Origin: Pontitalea aquivivens
GTDB lineage: Bacteria > Pseudomonadota > Alphaproteobacteria > Rhodobacterales > Rhodobacteraceae
NCBI RefSeq assembly: GCF_046507575.1
Contig: NZ_JBKFEY010000001.1
Coordinates: 62,001 to 126,000, forward strand
Length of the DNA: 64,000 nt
Direction: 5' to 3'
In this document: in pieces, positions 16,633-24,454 of the stretch
How positions within the stretch are numbered: position 1 is the first letter of the stretch
How the letters are laid out: each line of letters opens with the position of its first letter
The notes under the pieces: generated by a model
The model's database searches: none
The model's input: only the letters and a program-made list of their open reading frames with translations
Told to the model about the DNA's origin: nothing
Position numbers and translations under genes: made by a program

Positions 16633-16648
16633 TCAACCATCCGGTTGA
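16633..16648 (-). promoter_or_regulatory. ArsR operator-like inverted repeat
   Basis: TCAACCATCCGGTTGA, with arms TCAACC / GGTTGA around 4 nt and flanked by AATA. It closely resembles the CAACC-N4-GGTTG operators of non-metal ArsR repressors. It lies 31 bp upstream of the ArsR start, which suggests autoregulation. Confidence 0.6.
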
Positions 16649-16827
16649 ATATGCCCCGCCCCGGATGTGAGCGCGAACAGCGCCACCCGGGCCACGGGCA
16701 TACCACGACGATTTGTAGAAAGTGACTTGAAAACATAGGCTTGGATCGGATGCCCCGGCGCCGGGATCTGCTTGACTCACGCCGCCGTGACGCTTACCAA
16801 GCGCGGGACTGAATGCGGGGTCCCTTG

Positions 16828-17169
16828 ATGTCCGGTGCGCCCACCGATGGTCCAGATCCGAACCGGCTGAAAACGCTGGAAGAGCGACTGGCAAAGGTGC
16901 GCAAGACGCAGGAACCGGGGGGCCGCGGGATGACCGGGTTTTCGCAGGCCGACATGGCGTGGCGGATGGTCATCGAAATGGTTTCGGGGCTGGGCATCGG
17001 CTTCGGCGTCGGTTACGGGCTTGATGTGCTGTTCGGCACGATGCCCCTGCTGATGGTCGTGTTCACGATGCTGGGTCTTGTCGCCGGGGTGCGCGTGATG
17101 CTGCGCACCGCGGCGGAGATGAACGAAAAACGCGCGGCGGCCGAGGCTGCCGAGGAAGAGGGAAGATAG
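16828..17169 (+). CDS. atpI: ATP synthase Fo-associated protein AtpI
   Basis: 113 aa with two membrane helices (near residues 45-65 and 70-90) and a charged N-terminal region RLKTLEERLAKVRKTQEPGGRG. This matches the alphaproteobacterial AtpI, which helps c-ring assembly or ion uptake for the ATP synthase. It is the first gene of the Fo operon. ATG 16828 (MSGAPTDGPDP) follows GGGG at a suitable distance; an in-frame ATG at 16813 is the alternative. Upstream, TTGACT near 16771 could be a -35 element. Confidence 0.88.
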   Translation: MSGAPTDGPDPNRLKTLEERLAKVRKTQEPGGRGMTGFSQADMAWRMVIEMVSGLGIGFGVGYGLDVLFGTMPLLMVVFTMLGLVAGVRVMLRTAAEMNEKRAAAEAAEEEGR

Positions 17170-17171
17170 TC

Positions 17172-17918
17172 GTGGCGGAAGAAGCTGGCAGCGGTCTTGT
17201 GTTCCATCCGATGGATCAGTTCATCGTGAAGCCCCTCTTTGGCGAGGGGCCGATCCACTGGTACACCCCCACGAACGTGACCCTGTGGATGGTGCTGACG
17301 GTTCTGGCCATCGTTCTGGTGCTGGTTGTCGGCACCCGCGGCCGCGCCGTCGTGCCGACCCGGATGCAGTCGATCGCCGAGCTGACCTTTGGCCTTGTGC
17401 ACAAGATGGTCGAGGATATCTGCGGCAAAGAGGGGCTGAAGTATTTCCCCTATGTGATGACGCTGTTCAGCTTCATCGTCTTTGCCAACTTCCTTGGCCT
17501 GCTGCCGAAATCCTTCTCGACCACCTCGCATATCGCGGTGACCGCGGTTCTGGCGCTGTTCGTCTTCCTGGGCGTGACGCTGCTTGGTCTGGTCAAGCAT
17601 GGCACGCATTTCCTGGGCCTGTTCTGGGTGTCTTCGGCGCCGCTGGCGCTGCGCCCCGTGCTGGCGGTGATCGAAGTGATTTCCTACTTCGTGCGCCCCG
17701 TTTCGCATTCCATCCGTCTTGCCGGCAACATCATGGCGGGCCACGCGGTGATCAAGGTGTTCGCGGGCTTTGCCGCGATTGCCGCCATCGCCCCGGTTTC
17801 GGTTGTCGCCATCACCGCGATGTACGGTCTTGAAGTGCTTGTGGCGCTGATCCAGGCCTATGTGTTTACCATCCTCACCTGCGTCTATCTCAAGGACGCG
17901 CTGCACCCGGGCCACTAA
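17172..17918 (+). CDS. atpB: ATP synthase Fo subunit a
   Basis: 248-aa membrane subunit that forms the two proton half-channels against the c-ring. The essential arginine is R182 in SHSIRLAGNIMAGH. FANFLGLLPKSFSTTSH and GLEVLVALIQAYVFTILTCVYL are family segments. It starts with GTG 17172, 2 bp after the atpI stop. The order atpI-B-E-b'-b is that of photosynthetic-type alphaproteobacteria, where the F1 genes lie elsewhere. Confidence 0.97.
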   Translation: MAEEAGSGLVFHPMDQFIVKPLFGEGPIHWYTPTNVTLWMVLTVLAIVLVLVVGTRGRAVVPTRMQSIAELTFGLVHKMVEDICGKEGLKYFPYVMTLFSFIVFANFLGLLPKSFSTTSHIAVTAVLALFVFLGVTLLGLVKHGTHFLGLFWVSSAPLALRPVLAVIEVISYFVRPVSHSIRLAGNIMAGHAVIKVFAGFAAIAAIAPVSVVAITAMYGLEVLVALIQAYVFTILTCVYLKDALHPGH

Positions 17919-17970
17919 GGCGCGGATCTGCAACCCTTTTCAACCTTTCCAATCCTCAAGGAGCACCACA

Positions 17971-18207
17971 ATGGAAGGCAGCATCTCGGAACTCGGTCAA
18001 TACCTCGGCGCGGGCCTGGCCTGCATCGGCATGGCGGGCGCCGCCGTCGGGGTGGGCAATGTCGCGGGTAACTTCCTGAACGGCGCGCTGCGCAACCCTT
18101 CGGCCGCCGCTGGCCAAACCGCCACGCTGTTCATCGGCATGGCCTTTGCTGAAGCACTGGGCATCTTCTCGTTCCTGGTCGCGCTTCTGCTGCTGTTCGC
18201 GGTCTGA
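17971..18207 (+). CDS. atpE: ATP synthase Fo subunit c
   Basis: 78-aa hairpin of two membrane helices joined by the polar loop R41-N42-P43. The proton-carrying carboxylate is E61 in GMAFAEALGIF. A strong ribosome site, AAGGAGCACCACA, precedes ATG 17971. A perfect intercistronic hairpin follows 24 bp after the stop. Both features fit the need for many c copies per complex. Confidence 0.97.
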   Translation: MEGSISELGQYLGAGLACIGMAGAAVGVGNVAGNFLNGALRNPSAAAGQTATLFIGMAFAEALGIFSFLVALLLLFAV

Positions 18208-18230
18208 TCCTGATTTGCATCCTTGCGGTC

Positions 18231-18257
18231 GGATGGGCCTGTAACGCAGGCCCATCC
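18231..18257 (+). other. Intercistronic stem-loop after atpE
   Basis: Perfect 11-bp stem GGATGGGCCTG / CAGGCCCATCC with loop TAACG, between the c-subunit gene and the b' gene. It has no run of T, so it is not a full terminator. It is well placed to protect the 3' end of atpIBE mRNA or to attenuate read-through, raising c over b/b'. The role is inferred. Confidence 0.6.
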
Positions 18258-18285
18258 GGTTATCTTAAGGGTCCAGGGGGACGAC

Positions 18286-18852
18286 ATGGCAACTGAAACG
18301 CACGAAGCGGCTGCCGACGCGGCGCATGGCGCGGCCACTGCCGCTGGCCACGCGGCCGAATCTGCGGGCATGCCGCAACTGGATTTCGCGACTTTCCCGA
18401 ACCAGATCTTCTGGCTTCTGGTCACCTTGGTCGTGATCTACTGGGTGCTGTCGCGCATTGCGCTGCCGCGCATTGGCGCGGTTCTGGCTGATCGCCAGGG
18501 CACCATCGCCGGCGATCTGAGCGCCGCCGAAGACTTCAAGCTGAAGGCGAAGGACGCCGAGGCCGCCTATGAAAAGGCATTGGCCGACGCCCGCGCCCAG
18601 GCGCAGAAAATCGTGGCCGAGGCGCGGGCCGAAATCCAGAAGGATCTGGATGCCGCCACCGCCCATGCCGATGCCGAAATCGCGGCCCGCGCCGCGGAAT
18701 CGGAAGCCCGGATCGGGACGATCCGCGCCGGTGCACTGGAGGCGGTTGAAGCCGTCGCCCGCGATACCGCCGCCGAAATCGTCGCGGCACTGGGTGGCAA
18801 GGCCGATGAAAAGGCGCTTGCGGCTGCCGTCGATGCGCGGCTGAAAGGGTAA
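18286..18852 (+). CDS. atpX: ATP synthase Fo subunit b'
   Basis: 188 aa. An alanine- and histidine-rich N-terminus leads to one membrane helix (NQIFWLLVTLVVIYWVLSRI, about residues 39-58) and a long charged coiled coil to the C-terminus. This is the b' partner that forms a b/b' heterodimeric stator stalk with the next gene product. ATG 18286 (MATETHEAAADAAHG) follows AGGGGGACGAC. The Rhodobacter capsulatus name for this gene is atpX. Confidence 0.93.
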   Translation: MATETHEAAADAAHGAATAAGHAAESAGMPQLDFATFPNQIFWLLVTLVVIYWVLSRIALPRIGAVLADRQGTIAGDLSAAEDFKLKAKDAEAAYEKALADARAQAQKIVAEARAEIQKDLDAATAHADAEIAARAAESEARIGTIRAGALEAVEAVARDTAAEIVAALGGKADEKALAAAVDARLKG

Positions 18853-18856
18853 GGTC

Positions 18857-19411
18857 ATGAAGAAACTTTCCGTTCTTTTCATCCTTGCCGCCCATCCCGC
18901 GCTGGCCGCTTCCGGCCCGTTCTTCAGCCTGCGCAACACCGATTTCATCGTGACGCTGGCCTTCCTGCTGTTCGTCGGCATCCTGGTCTACTTCAAGGTG
19001 CCGGGCATGATCGGTGGCCTGCTGGACAAGCGCGCCGCAGGTATCAAGGCCGATCTGGAAGAGGCGCGCGCGCTGCGCGAAGAGGCTCAGGCGATCCTGG
19101 CGTCTTATGAACGCAAGGCGCGCGAGGTTCAGGACCAGGCCGATCAGATCGTCGTTGCCGCCAAGCGCGATGCGCAGGCCGCGGCCGAGACGGCCAAGGA
19201 CGAACTGAAGGCCTCGATCGCGCGTCGCCTGAAGGCGGCCGAGGACCAGATCGCTTCGGCTGAGGCTTCGGCCCTGCGTGAGGTCAAGGACCGTGCTGTC
19301 AGCGTGGCGATTGCCGCCGCGGGCGAGGTTTTGGCCAGGCAGATGTCGGCCAAGGATCAGGCTGGCCTGATCGACGCCTCGATCGCCGAGGTCGAACAGC
19401 GGCTTCACTAA
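18857..19411 (+). CDS. atpF: ATP synthase Fo subunit b
   Basis: 184 aa. The N-terminus MKKLSVLFILAAHPALAASG looks like a cleavable signal peptide, which is usual for alphaproteobacterial b subunits. It is followed by one membrane helix (NTDFIVTLAFLLFVGILVYF) and a long alanine/charge-rich coiled coil. It forms the peripheral stalk with b'. It begins 4 bp after b' and ends the Fo operon at a strong terminator. Confidence 0.94.
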   Translation: MKKLSVLFILAAHPALAASGPFFSLRNTDFIVTLAFLLFVGILVYFKVPGMIGGLLDKRAAGIKADLEEARALREEAQAILASYERKAREVQDQADQIVVAAKRDAQAAAETAKDELKASIARRLKAAEDQIASAEASALREVKDRAVSVAIAAAGEVLARQMSAKDQAGLIDASIAEVEQRLH

Positions 19412-19434
19412 GCCTGCGGAAATCACGAACAAAG

Positions 19435-19459
19435 AACCCGGCCCTTGGGCCGGGTTTTT
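19435..19459 (+). terminator. Rho-independent terminator of the atp Fo operon
   Basis: Perfect 10-bp stem AACCCGGCCC / GGGCCGGGTT with a TT gap, followed by TTT. It lies 23 bp after atpF and just before the end of the convergent GntR gene. Confidence 0.92.
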
Positions 19460-19463
19460 CCGT

Positions 19464-20231
19464 TCAGCGCCCGGTTTCCTGTTGCAGGCGCAGTTGGGCC
19501 AGCGCCTCGTTCCGGTCGGCCTTGCGCTGTTCGGCCTGCACCATTTCCACGAAATCCATGTGCTTGGCCACGGCGGCGCGGGCCGCGACCGGATCGCGCG
19601 CCTGCAGCGCATCGTTGATGGCCTTGTGCTGCGCCAGAAGCGTGTCGCGGGTGGATCTGTTACGGAACATGACCGACCGATTGTAGAATACCCCTTCCTT
19701 CAGCAGGCCGAACATCGCGCGCATCATATGCAGCATGATGACATTGTGGCTGGCCTCGATGATGGCGATGTGGAACTGGGCGTCCAGCGCGGCCTCTTCG
19801 TTCGGGTTGCGCTTGTCATGCGCGGCCATCATGCGCTGAAAGATCGTATCGATTACTTTCAGATCGGTATCCGTGCCCAGTTGGGCGGCGCGTTCGGCGG
19901 CCAGCCCCTCCATGTCGCGGCGGAATGAGATATAGTCGAACACCGCCTGATCATGCTGTGCGAAAAGCCGGATCAGCGCGGGCGAGAAGGCGGCCCCCAG
20001 AACCTCGGCCACATAGATTCCGGCGCCTGCGCGCGTGGTCAGCAGGCCGACATCCTGAAGCGCGGCAACCGCTTCGCGCAGGCTGGGGCGCGAAACCCCC
20101 AGCCGTTCGGACAGTTCGCGTTCCGAGGGCAGACGTTCCCCCGGCCGCAGGATGCCCTGCAGAATCAGGGTTTCGATCTGGCGCTCGACAGCGCGTGAAA
20201 GCTTTTCGGATTCAATTTTCTGAAACGGCAT
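19464..20231 (-). CDS. GntR-family regulator, FadR/PdhR-LldR type
   Basis: 255 aa. The winged helix-turn-helix is LILQGILRPGERLPSERELSE... through RPSLREAVAALQDVGLL (residues 22-64). The C-terminal all-helical FCD domain shows the expected ligand residues in AQFHIAIIEASHN, LLAQHKAIND and VAKHMDFVE. Regulators of this subgroup bind TGGT-N3-ACCA-type sites and sense pyruvate, lactate, glycolate or related acids. I start at ATG 20231 (MPFQKIESEKLSRAVE); a longer ORF to 20279 would read through ATGTATGACCA (20254-20264), which contains one good half-site. glcDEF, 20 kb away, is one possible target, but this is speculative. Confidence 0.88.
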   Translation of the reverse strand: MPFQKIESEKLSRAVERQIETLILQGILRPGERLPSERELSERLGVSRPSLREAVAALQDVGLLTTRAGAGIYVAEVLGAAFSPALIRLFAQHDQAVFDYISFRRDMEGLAAERAAQLGTDTDLKVIDTIFQRMMAAHDKRNPNEEAALDAQFHIAIIEASHNVIMLHMMRAMFGLLKEGVFYNRSVMFRNRSTRDTLLAQHKAINDALQARDPVAARAAVAKHMDFVEMVQAEQRKADRNEALAQLRLQQETGR

Positions 20232-20284
20232 GGCCCCCTCCCGATCGGTAAAGATGTATGACCACTTGGGCGGGGGCACAATGG

Positions 20285-20311
20285 AAAAGGCCGGGCAGGG
20301 GCCCGGCCTTT
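20285..20311 (-). terminator. Terminator of the OmpA-family lipoprotein gene
   Basis: Perfect 11-bp stem AAAGGCCGGGC / GCCCGGCCTTT with loop AGGG. On the minus strand it is followed by TCC after the T-rich stem end. It lies 19 bp after the stop at 20331, upstream of the GntR gene. Confidence 0.8.
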
Positions 20312-20330
20312 GACAGGATCCGCGGCGTGA

Positions 20331-20984
20331 TCAGTTGGGGCGGATGACGAATTCCACGCGCCGGTTCTGGGCGCGCCCCTCGACCGTCAGGTTTGACGCG
20401 ATGGGCTGGTCCTCACCCCGGCCAATCGCCACAATGCGCTGGCGCGGCACACCGGCGCTGATCAGGACATTGGCCACCGAATGGGCGCGATCTTGCGACA
20501 GACGCTGGTTATAGCTGGCCGCGCCGGTGTTGTCGGTATGGCCGATCACGTTCACCGTTGTGTTCGGATAGCGGTTCAGGCTGCCCGCCAGTGTGTAAAG
20601 ATCGCGCTGCAGGTCGGGGCGCACGGAGGCGCTGTCGACCGCGAACAGAACGTCCTGCGGCATGGTCACGATCAGCTCGGACCCGGTATTGACGATCCGC
20701 ACGCCATCGGTATCCAGGTCGCGGCGCAGTTCCTGGGCCTGGCGGTCCAGCTGCGCGCCGATCGCGCCCCCGATCAGACCGCCGACCACCGCCCCCGCGG
20801 CCGTCTTGGTCAGCTTTTCGTCGCCGCCGCGGTCGTGGGCCAGCGCGCCGCCGATCAGCGCGCCGGTGATCATGCCGGTCGTCTGGCGGCTGTTGTCGGT
20901 CGCGCCGGTGGCATAGGGGTCGGTGCAGGCCGACAGGGCAAACAGCCCGGCCACGCCCGCCATAAGGGGAAATCTTGCATTCAT
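20331..20984 (-). CDS. OmpA-family lipoprotein with glycine-zipper segment
   Basis: 217 aa. The lipobox is LSAC with C20. A glycine-rich segment (ITGALIGGALAHDRGG, AAGAVVGGLIGGAIGAQLD) occupies residues 40-85. The C-terminal peptidoglycan-binding OmpA domain shows NVIGHTDNTGAASYNQRLS and RAHSVANVL. The layout resembles YiaD/Pal-like proteins that tether the outer membrane to peptidoglycan. ATG 20984 (MNARFPLMAG) follows GAGAGGCTGACC; an upstream start at 21032 lacks a signal sequence. Confidence 0.9.
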   Translation of the reverse strand: MNARFPLMAGVAGLFALSACTDPYATGATDNSRQTTGMITGALIGGALAHDRGGDEKLTKTAAGAVVGGLIGGAIGAQLDRQAQELRRDLDTDGVRIVNTGSELIVTMPQDVLFAVDSASVRPDLQRDLYTLAGSLNRYPNTTVNVIGHTDNTGAASYNQRLSQDRAHSVANVLISAGVPRQRIVAIGRGEDQPIASNLTVEGRAQNRRVEFVIRPN

Positions 20985-21092
20985 GCTGGTCAGCCTCTCA
21001 TTCCAAGCCCGCTTCGCGGGCCTCTGGCACACATTACGCGCTTCGGGGCGAAATGTTCCATGGCTTCTGCGCGACCGGCAGGTTTTGGCCCA

Positions 21093-21998
21093 TCACGTCC
21101 TGGCGAGCGGCGGTTGATCGGCCTCGAACCGGGCGGCTTCCCAGGCCAGCATCGCGCGTTTGACCGGCAGGCCCCAGTGATAGCCGCCCAGCGCGCCGGA
21201 CCGGCGCAGCACCCGGTGGCAGGGGATCAGCCAGGCCAGCGGGTTGCGGCCCACGGCGGTGCCCACGGCGCGCACCGCGCGGGGGTGGCCGATCGCGGTG
21301 GCGATGTCGGAATAGGTCGTGACCTGCCCCGTCGGAATCTGCAGCAGGGCTTCCCAGACCTTGATCTGGAAGGGCGCGCCCAGCAGAACCATCCGCGCCT
21401 CGCCCCGCTGGCCAAGGGCCGCCTCGACCCAGGCGGCAAGCGCGCCGGGATCTTCGTGCAAATCGGCCCCCGGCCAGCGCGCCGCCAGATCGGCGAAGGT
21501 GGCTTCGCGACCGGTGTCTTCGGCAAAGCCCAACCCGCAGATGCCGCGCGCGGTGCCCATCGCCAGCACCTCGCCGAAGGCCGATGGGAACCAGCCCCAG
21601 CGGATCGACAGGCCATCGCCACCCCGGGCAAAGTCGCCTGGGCTCATCGCTTCCCAGCGCAGGAACAGATCGTGCAGCCGGCTGGTCCCGGACAGGCCCG
21701 CCCGGTCGGCCACCGCCTGCAGCGGCCAGCGCCGCGCCAGCAGGTCGCGCGCAAGGGTCAGCGACAGATATTGCTGATAGCGTTTGGGCGACACCCCGAC
21801 CCAGCTGGAAAAGACCCGCTGAAAATGGGCCGGGCTAAGGCCAAGGTCAGCGGCCAGTGTGGCAAGGCTGATCGGGCCATCGGCAGCGTCGATCCGTGCC
21901 AGGGCACGGGCGATCAGGCGGTAATGATAGCGCGAGTCGAGCTGCGATTGCCGGGCTGTTTCGGTTGCGCCGGGGGGCGGGATTAGGGTGTTTGGCAT
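21093..21998 (-). CDS. AraC-type / methylated-DNA-cysteine methyltransferase fusion
   Basis: 301 aa. Residues 20-115 are an AraC helix-turn-helix (LATLAADLGLSPAHFQRVFSSWVG, then ARRWPLQAVADRAGLSG). Residues 130-290 are an O6-alkylguanine alkyltransferase with acceptor C260 in IPCHRVLRRSGALGGYHWG. This is Ada without its N-terminal zinc/phosphotriester domain, so it should repair O6-methylguanine. Self-activation by methyl-phosphotriester transfer is unlikely. ATG 21998 follows GGAGGCCAGA. The ORF could extend to 22391, but that extension has no family similarity. It is divergent from nth, another base-damage gene. Confidence 0.92.
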   Translation of the reverse strand: MPNTLIPPPGATETARQSQLDSRYHYRLIARALARIDAADGPISLATLAADLGLSPAHFQRVFSSWVGVSPKRYQQYLSLTLARDLLARRWPLQAVADRAGLSGTSRLHDLFLRWEAMSPGDFARGGDGLSIRWGWFPSAFGEVLAMGTARGICGLGFAEDTGREATFADLAARWPGADLHEDPGALAAWVEAALGQRGEARMVLLGAPFQIKVWEALLQIPTGQVTTYSDIATAIGHPRAVRAVGTAVGRNPLAWLIPCHRVLRRSGALGGYHWGLPVKRAMLAWEAARFEADQPPLART

Positions 21999-22384
21999 TC
22001 TGGCCTCCGTCCCGGACAGATTAGGCGCTTGCGCGGGCGGACGCGACCCGGAACCTGCGCAAAGCGCGTCAAGCGGCCAATCGCGGCAATTGCCCGCCGT
22101 GGCCGGGCGCACCAATGCCAGTTCCCAGCCTTCCAGCACGGCGCGCGCGGCGGTGGCATGTGCGGTCAGCAACCCTGCGCCGCAGGCCGCGCGCAGCGTC
22201 GTTGCCGGATAGCAAAGATGTATGGCGAACCTTTCTGTCCGCAGGGCTTTGCGTGCCAACATGCACGCGGCTTGCAAAGGCGCGGTTAACGCTGCTGCGG
22301 CGCTTGCGTTTTTCCGCGCCAGCGGGCCGAAGGCCTTGCCGCGCGCCTGCGGGCCGGGCATAGGGGGCGGACACAGGGTGGGCC

Positions 22385-23029
22385 ATGGCAAAGCAACTTG
22401 ATTATCACGCGATGAAAGAGGTCTTCCGCCGGTTCGAGGCGGCGGAACCGCATCCCAGGGGCGAACTGGACCATGTGAACGCCTACACGCTTCTGGTCGC
22501 GGTGGCGCTGTCGGCGCAGGCGACCGATGCGGGCGTCAACAAGGCGACGCGCGCGCTGTTTGCCATTGCCGACACGCCTGAAAAGATGCTGGCACTGGGC
22601 GAGGCGGGCCTGACCGATCATATCAAGACGATCGGCCTGTTCCGCCAGAAGGCCAGGAACGTCATCCGCATGAGCCAGATCCTTGTGGATCGTTTCGACG
22701 GTCAGGTGCCATCCTCGCGCGCGGCGTTGCAGACGCTGCCGGGGGTGGGACGCAAGACCGCCAATGTGGTGCTGAACATGTGGTTCGCCCATCCGGCACA
22801 GGCGGTCGACACGCATATCTTCCGCATCGGCAACCGCACCGGTATCTGTCCGGGCCGCGATGTCGATGCCGTCGAACGCGCGATCGAGGATAACGTGCCC
22901 GTCGAATACCAACGCCATGCGCATCACTGGCTGATCCTGCATGGCCGCTATATCTGTGTCGCGCGCAAGCCCAGATGCGGGGCCTGCCTGATCCGCGACA
23001 TCTGCCAGTATGAGGAGAAGACCCCGTGA
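22385..23029 (+). CDS. nth: Endonuclease III (DNA glycosylase/AP lyase)
   Basis: 214 aa. It removes oxidised pyrimidines and cleaves the abasic site. The helix-hairpin-helix LPGVGRKTANVV carries catalytic K124, and the essential aspartate is D142 in AVDTHIFRIGNR. The [4Fe-4S] loop is C191-x6-C198-x2-C201-x5-C207. Its stop overlaps the GTG start of the adenosine kinase gene by 4 bp, so the two are coupled. Confidence 0.97.
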   Translation: MAKQLDYHAMKEVFRRFEAAEPHPRGELDHVNAYTLLVAVALSAQATDAGVNKATRALFAIADTPEKMLALGEAGLTDHIKTIGLFRQKARNVIRMSQILVDRFDGQVPSSRAALQTLPGVGRKTANVVLNMWFAHPAQAVDTHIFRIGNRTGICPGRDVDAVERAIEDNVPVEYQRHAHHWLILHGRYICVARKPRCGACLIRDICQYEEKTP

Positions 23030-24012
23030 AGCCCTATCAGGTGGTGGGCATCGGCAATGCCGTTGTCGATGTTCTGGCGCAGACCGACGACAGCTTTCTG
23101 GATCACATGGGGATCGAGAAGGGGATCATGCAGCTGATCGAACGTGACCGGGCCGAAACCCTTTATGCCGCGATGTCCGATCGCACCCAGGCGCCCGGCG
23201 GATCGGTGGCCAACACGCTGGCGGGGCTTGGCAATCTGGGCCTGTCGACGGCCTTCATCGGGCGCGTGCGCGATGATGCGCTGGGCCGGTTCTATGCCGC
23301 CTCGATGGCAGCCGAGGGGACCGATTTCATCAACCCGCCGGTCGCGGGCGGCGATCTGCCCACTTCACGATCCATGATCTTCGTCACACCCGATGGCGAG
23401 CGGTCGATGAACACCTATCTGGGCATCTCGGCCGATCTGGGAACCGGGGATGTGTCGCTGGATGTGGTGGAACATGCCGCGATCCTGTTCCTGGAAGGCT
23501 ATCTGTTCGACAAGGATCACGGCAAGGCGGCCTTCCTCAAGGCGGCGCAGGCCTGCCGGCGCGGGGGCGGCAAGGCGGGGATCGCGCTGTCTGACCCGTT
23601 CTGCGTGAACCGCCACCGCGACAGTTTCCGCAGGCTGGTCAGCGAGGCGATGGATTATGTGATCGGCAATCAGCACGAATGGGAGGCACTTTACCAGACC
23701 GATCTGGACAGTGCCCTGGAACAGGCGTCGCGCGATTGCGGGCTGGTGGTCTGCACCCGGTCGGGGGCGGATGTCGTGCTGATCGCGGGCGAGGAACGGG
23801 TCAGCGTGCCGGTGCAGCGCGTGGTGCCGGTGGATGCGACCGGGGCGGGCGATCAGTTCGCGGCGGGCTTCCTGTATGGCGTGGCGACGGGGCAAAGCCT
23901 GGACGTCGCGGGCCGCATGGGCTGTATCGCCGCGACCGAGGTGATCAGCCATTTCGGCGCGCGCCCCGAGGCGGATGTCAAGGCGCTGTTTCGGGCGCAG
24001 CGCCTGATCTGA
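23026..24012 (+). CDS. Adenosine kinase-like PfkB sugar kinase
   Basis: 328 aa, PfkB/ribokinase fold. The N-terminal VVGIGNAVVDVLAQTDD and the GGSVANTLAGLGNLG substrate motif fit adenosine kinase. The C-terminal anion-hole motif DATGAGDQFAAGFL contains catalytic D276. It probably phosphorylates adenosine to AMP; another nucleoside or sugar cannot be excluded. It starts with GTG 23026 overlapping the nth stop (GTGA), with GAGGAG upstream. Confidence 0.9.
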   Translation: MKPYQVVGIGNAVVDVLAQTDDSFLDHMGIEKGIMQLIERDRAETLYAAMSDRTQAPGGSVANTLAGLGNLGLSTAFIGRVRDDALGRFYAASMAAEGTDFINPPVAGGDLPTSRSMIFVTPDGERSMNTYLGISADLGTGDVSLDVVEHAAILFLEGYLFDKDHGKAAFLKAAQACRRGGGKAGIALSDPFCVNRHRDSFRRLVSEAMDYVIGNQHEWEALYQTDLDSALEQASRDCGLVVCTRSGADVVLIAGEERVSVPVQRVVPVDATGAGDQFAAGFLYGVATGQSLDVAGRMGCIAATEVISHFGARPEADVKALFRAQRLI

Positions 24013-24062
24013 GCCTTCCCGGTTTCGGGCGCGCCCCCCAAGGCGCCCGCCCGCCGGGGCGT

Positions 24063-24443
24063 TCAGGCCTTTTGCAGCATCCGGCCCAGCGGGCGCCCGG
24101 CCAGAATATGCATGTGGTAATGCGGCACTTCCTGCACGCCGGCCTCGCCCGCGTTGGAAATCGTGCGATAGCCGCCGCCATTCGCGCCCGGCGTGATGCC
24201 CAGCATCCGGCAGATCTCGGCTGCGGCGCGGTGGAAATCGACGATCTCATCGGCGCTGGCCTCGGCCGCGAAATGGTCGAAACAGACGTAGCGGCCCTTG
24301 GGGATGACCAGCACATGATCGGGGGCCTGCGGCGCGATATCGCGAAACGCCAGGGTATGGTCGGTTTCCAGCACCGTGTTGGCGGGGATTTCACCGCGCA
24401 GGATGCGGGCAAAGACGTTCATTTCGTCATAGGCATAGGCCAC
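24063..24443 (-). CDS. HIT-family nucleotide hydrolase/transferase
   Basis: 126 aa. The histidine triad is H108-Y-H110-M-H112-I near the C-terminus, and the N-terminal NVFARILRGEIPANTV is typical of the Hint/PKCI branch (purine nucleoside phosphoramidase). I choose GTG 24443 (MAYAYDEMNVFARI), which follows GGAG and lies 11 bp after the stop of the upstream glycosyltransferase. The in-frame ATG at 24458 would overlap that gene. Confidence 0.92.
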   Translation of the reverse strand: MAYAYDEMNVFARILRGEIPANTVLETDHTLAFRDIAPQAPDHVLVIPKGRYVCFDHFAAEASADEIVDFHRAAAEICRMLGITPGANGGGYRTISNAGEAGVQEVPHYHMHILAGRPLGRMLQKA

Positions 24444-24454
24444 GGGGTCACTCC

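Noticed and set aside
24013..24062. GC hairpin between the adenosine kinase and HIT genes as a terminator
   Set aside because: A 7-bp stem is present but neither strand has a clear T-run after it, so it is too weak to annotate.
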